Positions 25,723-37,890 of a stretch of DNA of 64,000 bases are shown one piece after another; position 1 is the first letter of the stretch; every line of letters begins with the position of its first letter. The notes under the pieces are model-generated. The model was not told the DNA's origin. It made no database searches and was given only the letters and a program-made list of their open reading frames with translations. The stretch comes from Verpa conica (taxonomy: Eukaryota; Ascomycota; Pezizomycetes; Pezizales; Morchellaceae), in assembly GCA_033030425.1 (NCBI GenBank), contig JAUFSD010000001.1, positions 372,001-436,000 on the forward strand, in the 5' to 3' direction. The position numbers were made by a program, and so were the translations under genes.

Positions 25723-25818
25723 AGCCCGATGCGGGGGTCGAACCCGCGACATTGAGGTATGCTTTTGGTTGATTTAATCATGTAAAAGCCACACGCTCTA
25801 CCACTGAGCTAACCGGGC
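25723..25818 (-). tRNA. tRNA-Lys(UUU) with 24-nt intron
   Basis: The minus strand folds as a cloverleaf: acceptor GCCCGGT/ATCGGGC, D-arm GCTC/GAGC, T-arm GCGGG-TTCGACC-CCCGC, variable loop ATGTC. Anticodon loop CTTTTA is interrupted after position 37 by about 24 nt, and the 3' anticodon arm resumes as A-CCTCA. The anticodon UUU reads lysine codons. The anticodon stem TGTGG/CCTCA has one T-T mismatch. The mature length would be 72 nt before CCA. A T-tract follows the gene on the minus strand (25707-25714). Confidence 0.9.
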
Positions 25819-26053
25819 TGTGGCTTTTCGGCAAAAATTATCACAATTTGTTTATCAAATTATGAAACAAAACTGATTGCATTAAAAATAATTAAGTTTC
25901 GGAACAAAATCCTTTCTAATCTTTATAGGAATTTGTTTCAAGTATAAAGGAATGTAATATATATATGTTTCATTAAAACTATTAACTAGAATCCCTCGGC
26001 TCCATATCCATCCAGCCAGGATCCAAGTTATCACTTCAAAAGCCACATATCCT

Positions 26054-26089
26054 TGAATGAATGAATGAATGATTTATAAGTACATGGAG
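26054..26089 (+). repeat. GAAT microsatellite plus dispersed tail, copy 1
   Basis: A (GAAT)n run continues into TTTATAAGTACATGGA. A near-identical composite occurs at 62264-62294, so the unit is more than a simple microsatellite. Confidence 0.55.
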
Positions 26090-26101
26090 CGCCACATGTC
26101 C

Positions 26102-26900
26102 TTAATTATTACACCAAAAATCCCACTTCCCTACCCGGACATCATCAATAACATACCCAAGTGTGTTTCCAGCAGCATCAAATACATGAATCTCAACCTC
26201 TTTCAATAAGTCAAATCCTTTCCCTTTCAGTCCCTTGACCTCAGACCTTAAATCTGCCTTCACCTTTGTCTCATAGCTCGGTGCCCTGCCATTAGCAAAG
26301 TACTTTTTACCTGTCACTTTGACTTTGACTTCTGTCGTTGCGTTGGCGAACATAACTGGTGTAATAAAGAATGAACTGACGTCAAAGATCTTGGGTCCCG
26401 AGAAGGTGGATTCGGGGATGCGGACAGCACCTGCTGTCCACAAAGCTTGACTAGAACCACCACACTACGGAATGGGATGATTAGGGGCTGGAAACATATA
26501 TTCACAGACGGTGGGAATAATTACAGATTTATAGTATATTTGGAGTGCTGGGTTATTCTGGAAATTGTTGCACCGTAAAATGTACCATTGGTTTTCTTGG
26601 TAGAATTTGAATCCGTTGTATTCGTATGGGACACCGCCAGGTAAACCAAGTTGGGCGAAATCACTATCTGGGCTCGTTGGGATGTCGTCGAACTATTATC
26701 CATGTGAATTAGCCACTCAAGTATTACAGCTATTAAATTAAAGAGAAAGATGTTTCATTTACCGTTAAGGTAAGTTGCTGGGGGTTGCTTTTGGGCCAGC
26801 AGGTATTATGATCATTGCTTGGAAGCCCAAGAACAGGCAGAGCATGGAGATTATGGAGTAAAAGAAGCGCAGAGCTTAAGATAAAGGAGAATGACAACAT
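26102..26900 (-). CDS. Small secreted protein of the FDDIP type, 222 aa
   Basis: Exons (minus): 26900-26763, 26692-26525, 26464-26102; 223 codons in frame. The ATG at 26900 begins a clear signal peptide (MLSFSFILSSALLLLHNLHA), and mature protein starts near residue 21. The second exon opens with FDDIP and continues to VPYEYNGFKF. The third contains FSGPKIFDVSSF, a VKVKVTGKKYF strand, and ends VGKWDFWCNN. This arrangement (FDDxP, then xPxxYxGxxF, then a beta-sandwich-like half) recalls a widespread fungal family of secreted proteins of unknown function. No catalytic residues can be assigned. One sequon (NAT) and two or three cysteines are present. The splice choices are supported by continuous family-like sequence across both junctions. 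Confidence 0.7.
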
Positions 26901-27996
26901 TATGGCTAAAGTAAACGAGGGTAGAGGTATGGTAGTGCTAGTAAAACGAAGGTTGACCTGTGTTGCTCTTTTGGGGGCGAAAAAGAGACTGACTCTGAAG
27001 GAGGTACTGCTATTTATATTATTATCATATCGCTAAAAATAGAATCACAAGAATAGTGAGACTGAAAATTACAGCGGCATCCTATACGAAGAGCATTGGG
27101 CTTCGGTACATACCACTGCTATCAAAATTGATGGATTCTCGTAATTCATTGTATGATCTCCAGGGGTTGTAGTACAATGAGCGGCACCTCCGATTCATAT
27201 CATCTACCAAAATAGTAGTACTTAGCGAGTTATGAAGGCTTGTGATATGTAAAAAAACTCATGCTATATATGTGGGAAGTTTTTGTAGGGGTTGTGTGTT
27301 CACGGTTTGAATTAGTGGTAATACTAGTAGACTTTTATTCGAGCCTTTACCCTATGTGAACTTAAAAGTTTAGAACACAACCAATATGATACTGTTCCGC
27401 TTCGCTCTTCAGCGTGTGATATAAGATCTCGTGGTATTGGTGTAACGCATGTGTATTTATAGTAGCATAGATCTTGGGACCTTGGGAAGTATTTCCCCGC
27501 AAAGGAAATATCTTGCGAATGACTGATGAACTTGTCCTAGAAGCGAGAAACTCGTTCCTCGGGTAACATTGGGCTCCAAACTAGGCCTAGGAGTACCTAG
27601 GATACAAGTCGGTATTAAAATTCAAATGCTTGGCCTGTATGTTATTTTAGGTGTAGATCTTGTTCGATTGAGTTGTGTAACAAGGTAGCCACTGAACCTT
27701 TGACAGGTCAACGAGAGTCAGTCTCAGATCCCGATGATCTAGTTTCTGCGCCTCCAACTGGGCCAAGACTACAAATATATAAGGAGAGCTATTTATCTAT
27801 CTTTCCTTTGACAAGCTAGACATTGTGAATTGGCTAGTGCTAGTTGATGATTTACTTATTTCTAATATCAGTGTCGAGATTGACCACTAGCTCAAAGCTA
27901 ATCAACGGAGCCCTAGATATAACAAAATATTTTAATTCCCTAATTTTGATTTCGCAGTTGCGGGATGCCGTCTATGCAAAAGAGATACTAGTGACT
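26901..27996. other. 1.1-kb spacer
   Basis: AT-rich, with short random frames. It contains the promoter side of the small secreted protein gene and the 3' flank of the PLP enzyme gene. Nothing else was recognised. Confidence 0.4.
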
Positions 27997-29511
27997 TCAA
28001 TTATCCTTGTCAAGTTCAATTGAAAGTCGTGCCATTTCCCTTTGGATGCCTTGGCTCCCCCCAATCTCAATCTCTTCCAATACCTGTATCAACCTCCTGA
28101 CCTCCTCCACTGCGCTTTTTTTTAGCCGAGTTGTGTGATACGGGGAAGTCCCCCGGGTGAGTACATACCTGTGTTATAATGCAACATGCTTACTCTGACA
28201 ACCCCATCCTCATTCAATTCCAAAACCTCTGTCACCAACCGATACGAGTAGAAATGACCCCAACTCACGCCAAGCTGCATATCCCTATTTATGATAAACT
28301 CTACCACATCTTGGCTTTTCCATTCATTTATATTGAAGGAAATGATTGGTACCCGGATAGCGCTGTCAGATGACGTCTCCCCATGAATAACCACGTCCTT
28401 CCGTGAGCATAGATAGTCTAGTAGAAGCTTCTGTAGTACACCTTCGTGTTCCGCAATAGCGCTCCATGCTGTGTCTGGGTCGTCACCAAAGTAGCTCACC
28501 ACTTCTGTAAGAGATGCAGTGAGCTCATAATTTGCCGCCGCGAGGCCAATTTTAGCTTGGAGAGAGTGTGTAGGGTTAAAGAAGTGGCTAAGAGGTCGAA
28601 GCAAGTCATCCTGGACTGAATTTTTAACATAGAGGCAAGAGATATGGGGTCCGAAGACCTTTGCCGTAGGTTAGCCTCGAGCATTCTTAAATTTAGACTA
28701 GATGCGCTATAGGCGTGTTGGGCCTACCTTATACCATGAAAAGACATAAACATCCACCCCCAGCGCTTGGACATCTATTCTTCTGTGCGGTGCATGACCT
28801 ACCCCATCCACACACACAACTGCTTCCGGAACCATTCTATGGACCACTTCTGCAATTGTTTTAACGTCCTCAATCGTCCCCAGGATATTACTTGTATGTG
28901 TAAACGTCACAAACACAGTCTTTTCTGATAGAAGTTCTACAAGGCCGTCTATCGAAAGCCTTGTTTTACCCTTACCAGGCTTCCACCATTTTAGGACTAG
29001 TTTCTGGGTTTCAGCCATCCGTACCCAGGGCGAGATGTTGGTCTCATGTTCAATCTGGGAGAGTATAATTTCAGAGCTTGGGGGGAACCAAAATGAAGTC
29101 GAGAGATTGTGTAGGAGCTGGGTTGCAGATGCGCCAATTGCTAGTGGGTCATTTTTAGATCAGAACTATAGAGAGGAGAAGGGCAGGTATGATGAACCGA
29201 TTTCGCCTACAGAACTAGCATTCAGAAACTTCTGAGCGGCGGTGAAGCCGCTATCGAAGAGAGCTGTGCCGTTTTTGGAAGTAGAGTATAGTGCACCGAG
29301 CTGAACGTTGGAGGTTATGTAGTACTTCTCGGTCCTAGATGTTTATGGTCAGCCCAAGGGCAATTCTATACCAGGAAATGCATACGAACGCCTTCACTAC
29401 CGAGCCCAATATTTGACTTCCACCAGCGTTGTCAAAAAAAATCTGCGCACCTGGATGAGACAGGCTAGGAAAGTGGTCCCTGGCATGGGCGATGTTGAAA
29501 ATTTGGGGCAT
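27997..29511 (-). CDS. PLP-dependent class V aminotransferase-fold protein (cysteine desulfurase-like)
   Basis: The start MPQIFNIAHARDHFPSL leads into IFFDNAGGSQILGS, the N-terminal signature of a cysteine-desulfurase-like branch of class V aminotransferases. Later motifs are SEIILSQIEHETNISPW, THTSNILGTIED, CVDGVGHAPHRRIDV (PLP pyridine-N Asp and neighbours), and VFSWYK with the Schiff-base lysine, then VFGPHISCLYV. The C-terminal domain ends HYNTVEEVRRLIQVLEEIE. Visible splices: exon 1 29511-29390, exon 2 from 29334, a junction at SWYK|VFGPH, and one at HYNT|VEEV. Between KFLNAS and DPLAIGAS two in-frame stops (29166-29168, 29160-29162) must be removed by an intron whose borders I cannot fix, or the gene is damaged. 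The substrate is unknown. The lysine and Asp are intact. Confidence 0.7.
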
Positions 29512-29701
29512 AGCGGTGAGTGGATTTATAATAATAGAGAACGTGAACTATGGCGATGGCTAATGGACTATTTGAGGAACTGTATATGGTTTAGGAAATG
29601 AAAAATTGGTAAGTTAGATGTCATACCGCGGGTATTGGTGTGCCCCGCACGATTTACGGTTAATATATGTACTAGCAGTAAGCAGACATATGCCATCGCC
29701 A

Positions 29702-29722
29702 CCCTAACCCTAGCCCTAACCC
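29702..29722. repeat. Interstitial telomere-like repeat
   Basis: Reads CCCTAACCCTAGCCCTAA followed by CCC, i.e. three and a half units of the fungal telomere repeat (TTAGGG on the minus strand) with one A-to-G change in the second unit. Flanked by unique sequence on both sides. Confidence 0.75.
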
Positions 29723-31525
29723 AGCTACCTTAGTCAAAGCTGATGTGGGTTGTTGTTTTTGGAAGGTATCGAGAACACATTTAGTATTAGCATTCTCTAT
29801 TTCGAGAAATCCGTGGTATCTATATATTTGTCGTTGGTGCGCATGCCCAACTTGCGTATACTTAACTATATATATATAGCTGGCGATCTGGATCGATTGA
29901 ACTAGAATATAAACACACCATGAATACTTGAAAGTTTTATAAACCCTAATTCTGGTTAGATATATTGAATACATATAGATTCAAATAGGGTATATAGATG
30001 CCAGTAACTATATTTGAGAACCACGATTAGATCGTGCCTAGAATCAGGAGCTAGACTAGCTAAGTCGTTGTCTAGAAGTGCACGATGATAGTGGCTCTTA
30101 TCCTAGGGTAGTACTCCTAGTTATGGAAAACTCCGTTATTTGTTAAGGTTCTATGAACTACACACGCCCCGTATTCCCATTGTCTAGCCTAATAGCAGTT
30201 TCCTACGGGCTACAACTATTTATACACATAAGGGTATTCAAGCAAGTGAATCATGAAAGTGGTATATTGCATAAATAGCTACCTAGCTGGGGATATAGAC
30301 TCGAGGTTTCATACGTACATTAATTCTCTCTTATTCATGTGAAACATTTGTAGGTTTAGATCGAAAGATAACACTATTGGCACAACCTACAAAGACTAAA
30401 TTGAATTGAAATCACCGATGTTTTTCGGCGGGGTTGTTGCCGTTGCCTTCTCTAAACTGAAACGCGGTTCTGCTGGTAATGGCTGGTAATTAACTGCTAG
30501 TAAGTTTGGTACCCAGCTAGCGAAGGAATTACCATGCAAGGGTGGGTTTTCACATAGCCCCATGACGTTAGCCAAGTACTGGAGCCCTAAATAAAATTCA
30601 CCCTTAATCTATTGAATGAATACCGGCCCTATCTTCCAGCTAGGTAACGCGGATTAATAGATTTAGGTCGTGATCGCGTCATATTTATATTTTAGGAGGA
30701 TAAAAGATAACTACAACATTGAACCCCGGGACAAGACTAGAGTTGTTACTCAAACTGGAATTAGCTTCCTAGGTGAGAGAGAGAACTCCAGTAATATAAT
30801 TTACCTGGTCTTCATCAAAAGGTGTAGGAGGTACGGCGTCTTATCTGTACACAAGCATCACACATTATGCAGGTTCCTAATAACTTAATAGTGTACTACA
30901 TGTATTATATAGATGTAGGTCTTGGACTTCTGGGCGTATACGCTTTTTGAATTGCCCAGCCCATAAATTACTCTTGGTAGAGTATTTAACTATTATAGAA
31001 TAAAATTATATTAACACAATATACCCGTCGGAATAGTGTTCCTTAAGGTTTGCAAGGTTCTTGCCTGCTCTTCCTGGGTTGGTTGCAGAATTGAATTTAG
31101 GCGGGTACTGCCACCCCCGCAGACCCCCCCGATGCTCCGGCTTCTACTAATCATTAAAGTGTACAAAGATGACATCTTTTACTGTCGCTCTCCCGTTAGA
31201 AGGCTCGATTCGGCTACTGCATGTTAAAAGGCCATATTTTCCCTAGAGTCCTATACCAGGATAAAGAAAGTACTCTATTCGGCGCTGGAGGGCCGCTGTC
31301 CGAATTCAGGAACCGCGTAACATGAAATTACCTTGCGAATAGAGTATTGATGGGAAACCCCTCCACCATTGCTTGTCCAAGATATCCTCTCAGCCCTGAG
31401 TTAATTTCATACATGCTCTCCGGTGGACTCGCCGAGATCTAAAGAAGTGAAAGGGGCTCATTCAATTAATTTACAGTCTCAGCAATCTCTGTATAGGAGA
31501 ATGCGTCAGTCTATATAGAATAAGC

Positions 31526-31532
31526 TATAAAA
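31526..31532 (+). promoter_or_regulatory. TATA-like box upstream of GH74 gene
   Basis: TATAAAA lies 76 bp upstream of the GH74 ATG, a usual core-promoter distance for a strongly expressed secreted-enzyme gene. A second TA box (CTATATAG) lies a few bases further upstream. Confidence 0.45.
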
Positions 31533-31607
31533 TGCTACTTCAATTGGTCTATTCCCCACTATTCGTCTGGTTGATCGCCAGATTATCACTGTTTTAGCCA
31601 TATTACA

Positions 31608-34279
31608 ATGTACAGTCTATCTGCGCTCATTCCTGTGCTGTCCGCAGCGACTGCACTGATTGCATCTATCCCTAGCGTGAATGCAGTACCAGCTGCTCAA
31701 TGCTATAACTGGAAGAATGTCAGGATTGGTGGTGGTGGAGGGTTCGTCCCAGGTATCATTTTCAACCAAGGGATGCAAGGGTTGGCATATGCCCGGACGG
31801 ATATTGGCGGAGCTTACAAGCTAAATTCTGACGATTCATGGACCCCATTGACTGATTTCGCGACCGGTACTGACTGGTAAGCTCCATACCCCTTAAGGTA
31901 TTTTTTTTCTTCCAACTGGGCTACCCCTAACATATAAAAAATTAGGAACAAATGGTATGTCGATAGTTTGGCAACTGACCCCGTGGAGGTCAGCCGGGTC
32001 TACCTGTTGACAGGAGCATACACAAATTCATGGTATGTCATCATTTAGGAACATAGATAGTTTTCACGTATCTTATCAAGTATCTTTTAGGGACCCTAAT
32101 AATGGTGCCATTCTTAAATCTACCGATTTTGGCGCCAGCTTTACGACGGTCACATTGCCTTTTAAAGTTGGTGGCAATATGCCAGGGCGAGGCATGGGGG
32201 AGAGGCTTGCAATCGATCCCAATAAGGGGAGCATTCTTTTCTTAGGTGCTAGGAGCGGTAATGGTCTTTACAAGAGTATCGACTATGGGAGTACTTGGAC
32301 AAAGGTTACTTCTTTCCCTAACCCTGGTAAGTACTTAGTTTCAATTTTCTTCGGCTTTTGTCACGGACCTAATGAACCGGCTATCTTGTAGGAACTTTCA
32401 TCCCTGATCCTTCAGACACAGACGGATTGAACGGAGACATTATCGGTATTTCGTGGGTTACTTTCGATTCGACAAGCGCAACCCGTGGAACTGCCACTCC
32501 TAGAATCTATGTCGGTGTTGCTGAGAAGAATACTGAGTCTGTCTTTGTCTCGACCAACGGTGGAAGCACTTGTATGAAATAATACCCCTTTACATCCTCC
32601 AAACTTTTTATGCACTCGTCTGAATATAGAACTTACTTTATTTCAATTTAGGGACTGCCGTTCCTGGCCAGCCAACCGGTTATTTGACCCACAAGGGTGT
32701 CCTTTCCCCTAAGGAAAAGGTACTCTATTTAACATACACAGACGGTGCTGGGCCTTATGATGGTACAGCTGGATATGTCTACAAATATAACATTACTGCT
32801 GCAACATGGACAAATATTACCCCTGAAATTGGCACTTTTGGTTTTGGGGGCATTGACGTTGATCTTCAGAGGCCAGGTACATTGATGGTTGCTGCTTTGA
32901 ATGAATGGTAACGTTTTGTCTCAATATCAACTCTAGGACCTTACTGACCTATTAAAAGGTGGCCCGATGCGAACATTTGGCGGTCAACAAACTCTGGCGC
33001 CACTTGGTCCCCTATCTGGGATTGGTCATGGCCAGTTATGAATAAATATTTCAGCTACGATATCTCTGCTGCTCCTTGGCTTCAAGATCCCAACTCCGGC
33101 GAAGACTACAGAAAACTTGTTGGATGGATGATTGAGGGCCTATCCATCGATCCTTTTGACTCAAATCACTTCCTCTACGGTACAGGAGCCACAGTCTATG
33201 GAAGCAAGAACCTGCTCAACTGGGATACTGTCCACAACATCACACTCAAGTCAATGGCAACCGGGATTGAAGAAACATCGATTCAAGGCCTTGTCGCACC
33301 ACCTACCGGGCCTAAACTTATTTCCGCCGTTGGGGATATTACTGGTTTTGTTCATAATAGTCTCGATGTCGCCCCCACTATTGGTTTCAAAACCCCTTAC
33401 TGGGCTACCAGTTTAGATCTTGATTATGCTGGCAACAAACCCAACAATATCGCTCGTGTTGGTAGTGATGGATCTGGCGAGACGAAGCAGGTTGCGGTTT
33501 CTGCTGATTATGGTGTTACCTGGTCTGAGCATGAAGGTGCCCCAGACTACATAAATGGTGGAAAGGTAGCGCTCTCAGCAGACGGAAACACAGTCCTGTG
33601 GAGGACTGGGACTGGAAGTGTCCTTGTCTCAACCGGCACCAACACTGTCTTCAGTGCTGTTTCCTCTCTCCCATCTTATTCAGTTATCGGTGCTGACAAG
33701 AAGAACGACACAATTCTCTACGCTGCCTCTGGATCGAATTTCTACATTTCCCGAAACTCTGGCGCCACTTTCACCATTGCCAGCAGCTATACCAGCTCCG
33801 CCTCAAGCCCTGTAAAGATTGTGGCTAACCCTAAAACCTCCGGTGATGTCTGGGTTTCTAGCGATATTGGTCTTTTCCACTCGACAAATTTCGGTGCTAC
33901 TTTCACAGCCATCTCTACAGTGACTAAAGGATACCAGTTCGCTCTTGGCGCTCCCGCTACCACCAGTGGATACCCAGCTATTTACCTTGTCGGTACTGTC
34001 GATGGAGCTGTTGGTGTCTTCAGAAGTGACAACACTGGTGTTACTTGGTATAAGATCAATGATGCCGCTCATGGATTTGGATCACCTGACTCTGTACCTG
34101 TTGCTGCAGACCAGAACACTTATGGAAGGTTAGTTCCAGGCTTTTAACCCAAAGAATTAATCCCCATGGGGTGATATTTGGAAATAACTTACTAACATAC
34201 ATATCTTCCCAGGGTTTATTTGGGTACCAACGGCCGTGGAATTTTCTATGGTGATGTCTCTTGTGCCAAGCCGGCATAG
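31608..34279 (+). CDS. GH74 xyloglucanase / xyloglucan-specific hydrolase, 754 aa
   Basis: Secreted enzyme cleaving beta-1,4 bonds of xyloglucan. Exons 31608-31876, 31946-32032, 32091-32326, 32392-32571, 32652-32907, 32959-34128, 34213-34279; 755 codons in frame. A signal peptide (about residues 1-26) precedes the first beta-propeller. Repeated BNR-like motifs (TDFGASF, SIDYGSTW, STNGGST, SRNSGATF, STNFGATF) mark the blades of the two seven-bladed propellers. The expected catalytic aspartates are Asp65 (YARTDIGGAY) and Asp469 (SAVGDITGF), close to the positions known for fungal oligoxyloglucan-specific enzymes. No CBM1 is attached. Endo or reducing-end exo mode depends on an active-site loop I cannot assign. 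Function would complement the GH6 and AA9 genes of this window. Confidence 0.95.
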
Positions 34280-34554
34280 TATGTTGTAGTATTTTCTCTT
34301 TTAAAAACCCCACAATCTTCTTTATTTCTCCTAGCTTCATGTAACCAGTATTTCCGTATATATCCTATTCTATACTTAACTCAAAAATCATTCTCTATAT
34401 AGCCCTCATAATCTTGAATACTTCGCCACAACTAGCACCTGCGTAATAAACACAAACCTCCAATACAATGGCATAAGTAAACTACGTACGTACATTATTT
34501 ACTTAAATAATACATGGCAGTCATATGGGGGATATATAAATATAGGGCCACCCG

Positions 34555-34572
34555 AAAAGCTGGATGGCCCAG
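34555..34572 (+). repeat. 18-bp word shared with 7327-7344
   Basis: AAAAGCTGGATGGCCCAG is identical at 7327-7344 and here. Both copies lie shortly downstream of a gene (90 bp after the P450, 276 bp after GH74) and follow TA-rich DNA. They may be parts of a decayed dispersed repeat. Confidence 0.4.
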
Positions 34573-37500
34573 TGCACTAGGTCTTGCCTATATATAATGC
34601 TGTTCCAGAGGACTAAGATTAGACTAATGAGTCGCAGTCTACGACTCGTTAGTATGCATATAACTTATAGCCACGTGGAGAACCCTAATTTCCAACAAAG
34701 TGCGATTAGTATCAGATTAGGCTGAGCATAGGTTAAGCCAATACCTTAGAGAATACTCCTTAGCTTGGCCTATCATATGTTAGAATAGCTGTGAGTAAAG
34801 AAGTACAGGTTATCCTACAATCACTTTCATGACTTAGTTAGATTTAATGGCTTCCTAGCACATCAAGTCGATAATAATATAGCTTGTAGAGTTATACGTT
34901 AATCTAGCTAGATAGATAGAAAGAAATGCGGTAAGCACGTACATATTATAATAACAGAACCCAGGTGGTTATTTCAACCCGCTAAAGTTTAGTTTAAAAG
35001 CTAATAAAATCAGCGATAAAAAAAACCTACCGAGGCTTCGGGATTCGCTTAGGCTGTATATATATAGCTGGTCCTAGCTTAACATCTGATAGTTATATAA
35101 AGTAATCTGTAAAACATATGATTTAAGAACCAACTACATACCGGATAGATCTTGTGCAGATGTATGTTTCCATTGATTAAACACATGGGCTGTTGGTAGG
35201 TATGTTTTTGAAATGGGAAATCTTAATTAGACCCCACGCGCCTGTACACCCCGTACGTACTGTTCTTGTCGTTCTTGTGGAACATTCGGTTCCGGAAAAA
35301 TCAAACCCCTGAAGTTCAGGCAGCACACGGTATAGTATATTAATGTGTATTTTGGGAATGAAAAGCGCTGCGACCAGTGTAGTGTATTCACGGAAGATCC
35401 AACAACGTTTATCAATACATGTAGTCATTTCACATCACCCCTCTTCTCGATAGTCGACATAAAGGCTGAGCTGCATGTGTATATACATAATGAGTTTCTT
35501 ATTTTCTTGGGGGGGAAGGTCCTAGAACATGACCGATTGTACTACTAGCAGCTAATATATATATTATACTAAGTGAGTACAGTGTCCATTGACTATATAT
35601 ATGGCCATGCAAGATGGTACTCAGCCCTGAGCCTTTATTGCTGTATTAGTTCTCGCCCATAGTAAATGCTTTAAGTTGCATGTGAGAGATCATTTGGATA
35701 ATGAAAGTGCTACATAGATACTTCCGATCCTTTTCTAAACTATATTCCTCACTTCTATACTCTATGTATTCCCGTAAGCCTCGTATTACTGTCTTTGGTA
35801 CTTATCATACGGAGAATGCCGCAATACGGATACGAGGGCGGCCGGATCCTGTTAAAAAATACTAAACACGCAGCAAGTCTTCTTAAAACTAGGTATATTA
35901 TATACACCCAAAGACGTACCACTAATCGACCTCCTTAAACTATTAAGGTTTTTTTTTACTTTGTGATTTTATCCTTGTATTACATCTACCCCTCAATATA
36001 TGCTGTGTAGTGGCCATGATTACCATTGATGAGGTGGGGGGGGTGCAGCGGGCGTGCGTAAGCGATTCCGAAATCGAGTGATATTACATGAGCATGTGTA
36101 ATGATTTTTCCTCTTCTTATTAACTATATGCAGCTTTTCAGGTATATATGATATTATTGCTCTTAGCTGAATCTTACCGCATAGTCATTAGTGATAGAGT
36201 CTCTAGAAACAAAGTAGGTATATATATGAGTAATCATATATACTGGCTAATAACTATTGGTATGGTATAAAAGTAGGGCGGTAATTCAGGACAGGGCAAG
36301 GTGGGTCAACGGAATATCCCATGGGGTTAAGCTAGCTTGTACGTATAGAGTGACACAAATATATAGACTCCGGTAGAAAATTAAGATCGAGGGACAAATG
36401 TACGTAGCGTGCAGGGGTTCTTAGGCCAATAATATTACCGGGGTCTTTAGAAGAGGATGTGAGGGGCTAATCAAGGCCTTTAGTCTAGGATTTCATGTCT
36501 CCCAAGCCTTCTCCCGGAGGCAGATAGATAAATTCCTATTTTTTAAGTGTTGGTGGGGGCCAGGAGTCCTTAAACAAATTAGCTCCGCACACAAACCATG
36601 TATGATTACCCGATACATTTAGACAAGGTTCCCAGAGTAGCTTCAGTGTACAATGCTTTCGATTTTGCTTAAATGGCAAGTGTAATTGTAGATCCTCACA
36701 AGGTAGAACTTCAAGATTGTGTAGTCCCAAATGAACCTTTAGTAATTCCGGGATACTATTAGGCAGGTTAATATTCTTACGAGTAGCGGTTCGGAGCCAA
36801 AGGTATATTTAATTAAGCTCTAATAACTTAAGGGTTTTAGCACATGTAAAAACAAATTTTATATATATAATTCTTAAATAGTATATACCCTAGGTACGTA
36901 AACCATCCCCTCTCTTCTGTAACCGTTTCGAGAGGACCTAATAGGACTCTCCAATACGAGCTACCAAAATATTTCAGGTTCAAGTGTCACTATGGCTATA
37001 GCTAGTCTTGTAACCTAACATTTTCTCCAGTGTATGACCTCCGGCTAGAATGCTATCTATACCCTTGCTAAATTCAACACATAAGTTGTTACACCTTCGT
37101 TATTCGTTAGTTTAAAGCTATCTTGCACGTTTAGTAAAAACACTAGAAGCTTCTATTAACTTAAGGATGTAGTAGGATTTTGTTAAAACAACCCATATGT
37201 CATATATAGCCATTATGTGATTTCCTGCCCCATGGTCGACCTATTTAAAAAGTATTTTGTGATTCGAATTCAATGACTACTCCCGAGGAATGATATTAGC
37301 CATATGCACGAATTTTATAATTATAGTAATCAATCCGTAGGGATACATGTTAACGTAATAGAGATAAACATTACATAATTTTAGCATTAAATGAGCGCTC
37401 GTTAGCTAGATACTACGTTTCCCAAGTTGCTTTAGGCCGGAGTAAGAGCTTTATAGCCCAATAGATATATATGAAAGCGCTCAAGTGGCTTTAGTCCTAT

Positions 37501-37761
37501 CTCATCATAGTGGCTGCATGATGATTGAAACCTAAATTAATAAAATTCCGTAAGCAGATGTGTACCCACCAAGGCGTGATTTCTAACCGGTACCACTGAT
37601 GCTCAAGGCATTCTGACAATATCGTACTAGGTCTGAGTCATATATCTACCCGTTGTGTTCGGGTGAAATAAAGGGAACGAGCTTACACCTACCTGTAGAA
37701 CTGCGATTAATATGGAAGACCTGTACGCTCAATTGACACTGAAGGCAGCGCGCTGAACTTA

Positions 37762-37890
37762 AATTTACCACCAGTGGTAAAATATAAAGCCAATAGATCA
37801 CTAGTTTATGCTTGCTATACAGTAAAACTAAATGTACAGATGCTAAAATCCAGCGGTACTAAAACTTTAATCTACGACTGGTGGTAAATT
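37762..37890. mobile_element. Possible short inverted-repeat element (MITE-like), TTAA flanks
   Basis: A 14-bp perfect terminal inverted repeat, AATTTACCACCAGT (37762-37775) and ACTGGTGGTAAATT (37877-37890), encloses about 100 bp of non-coding sequence. TTAA is present at both ends (37759-37762 and 37889-37892), as expected for piggyBac-type target sites, although alignment of the ends is off by one base. The left end also forms the near-palindrome TTTACCACCAGTGGTAAA. Confidence 0.4.

Larger units (their letters stand above)
29512..31607. other. 2.1-kb spacer with telomere-like block
   Basis: AT-rich, no gene. It holds an interstitial telomere-like run at 29702-29722, TA-rich stretches near 29865-29880 and a small tandem of CTGGTAAT at about 30473-30490. 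The last 100 bp form the GH74 promoter. Confidence 0.45.
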
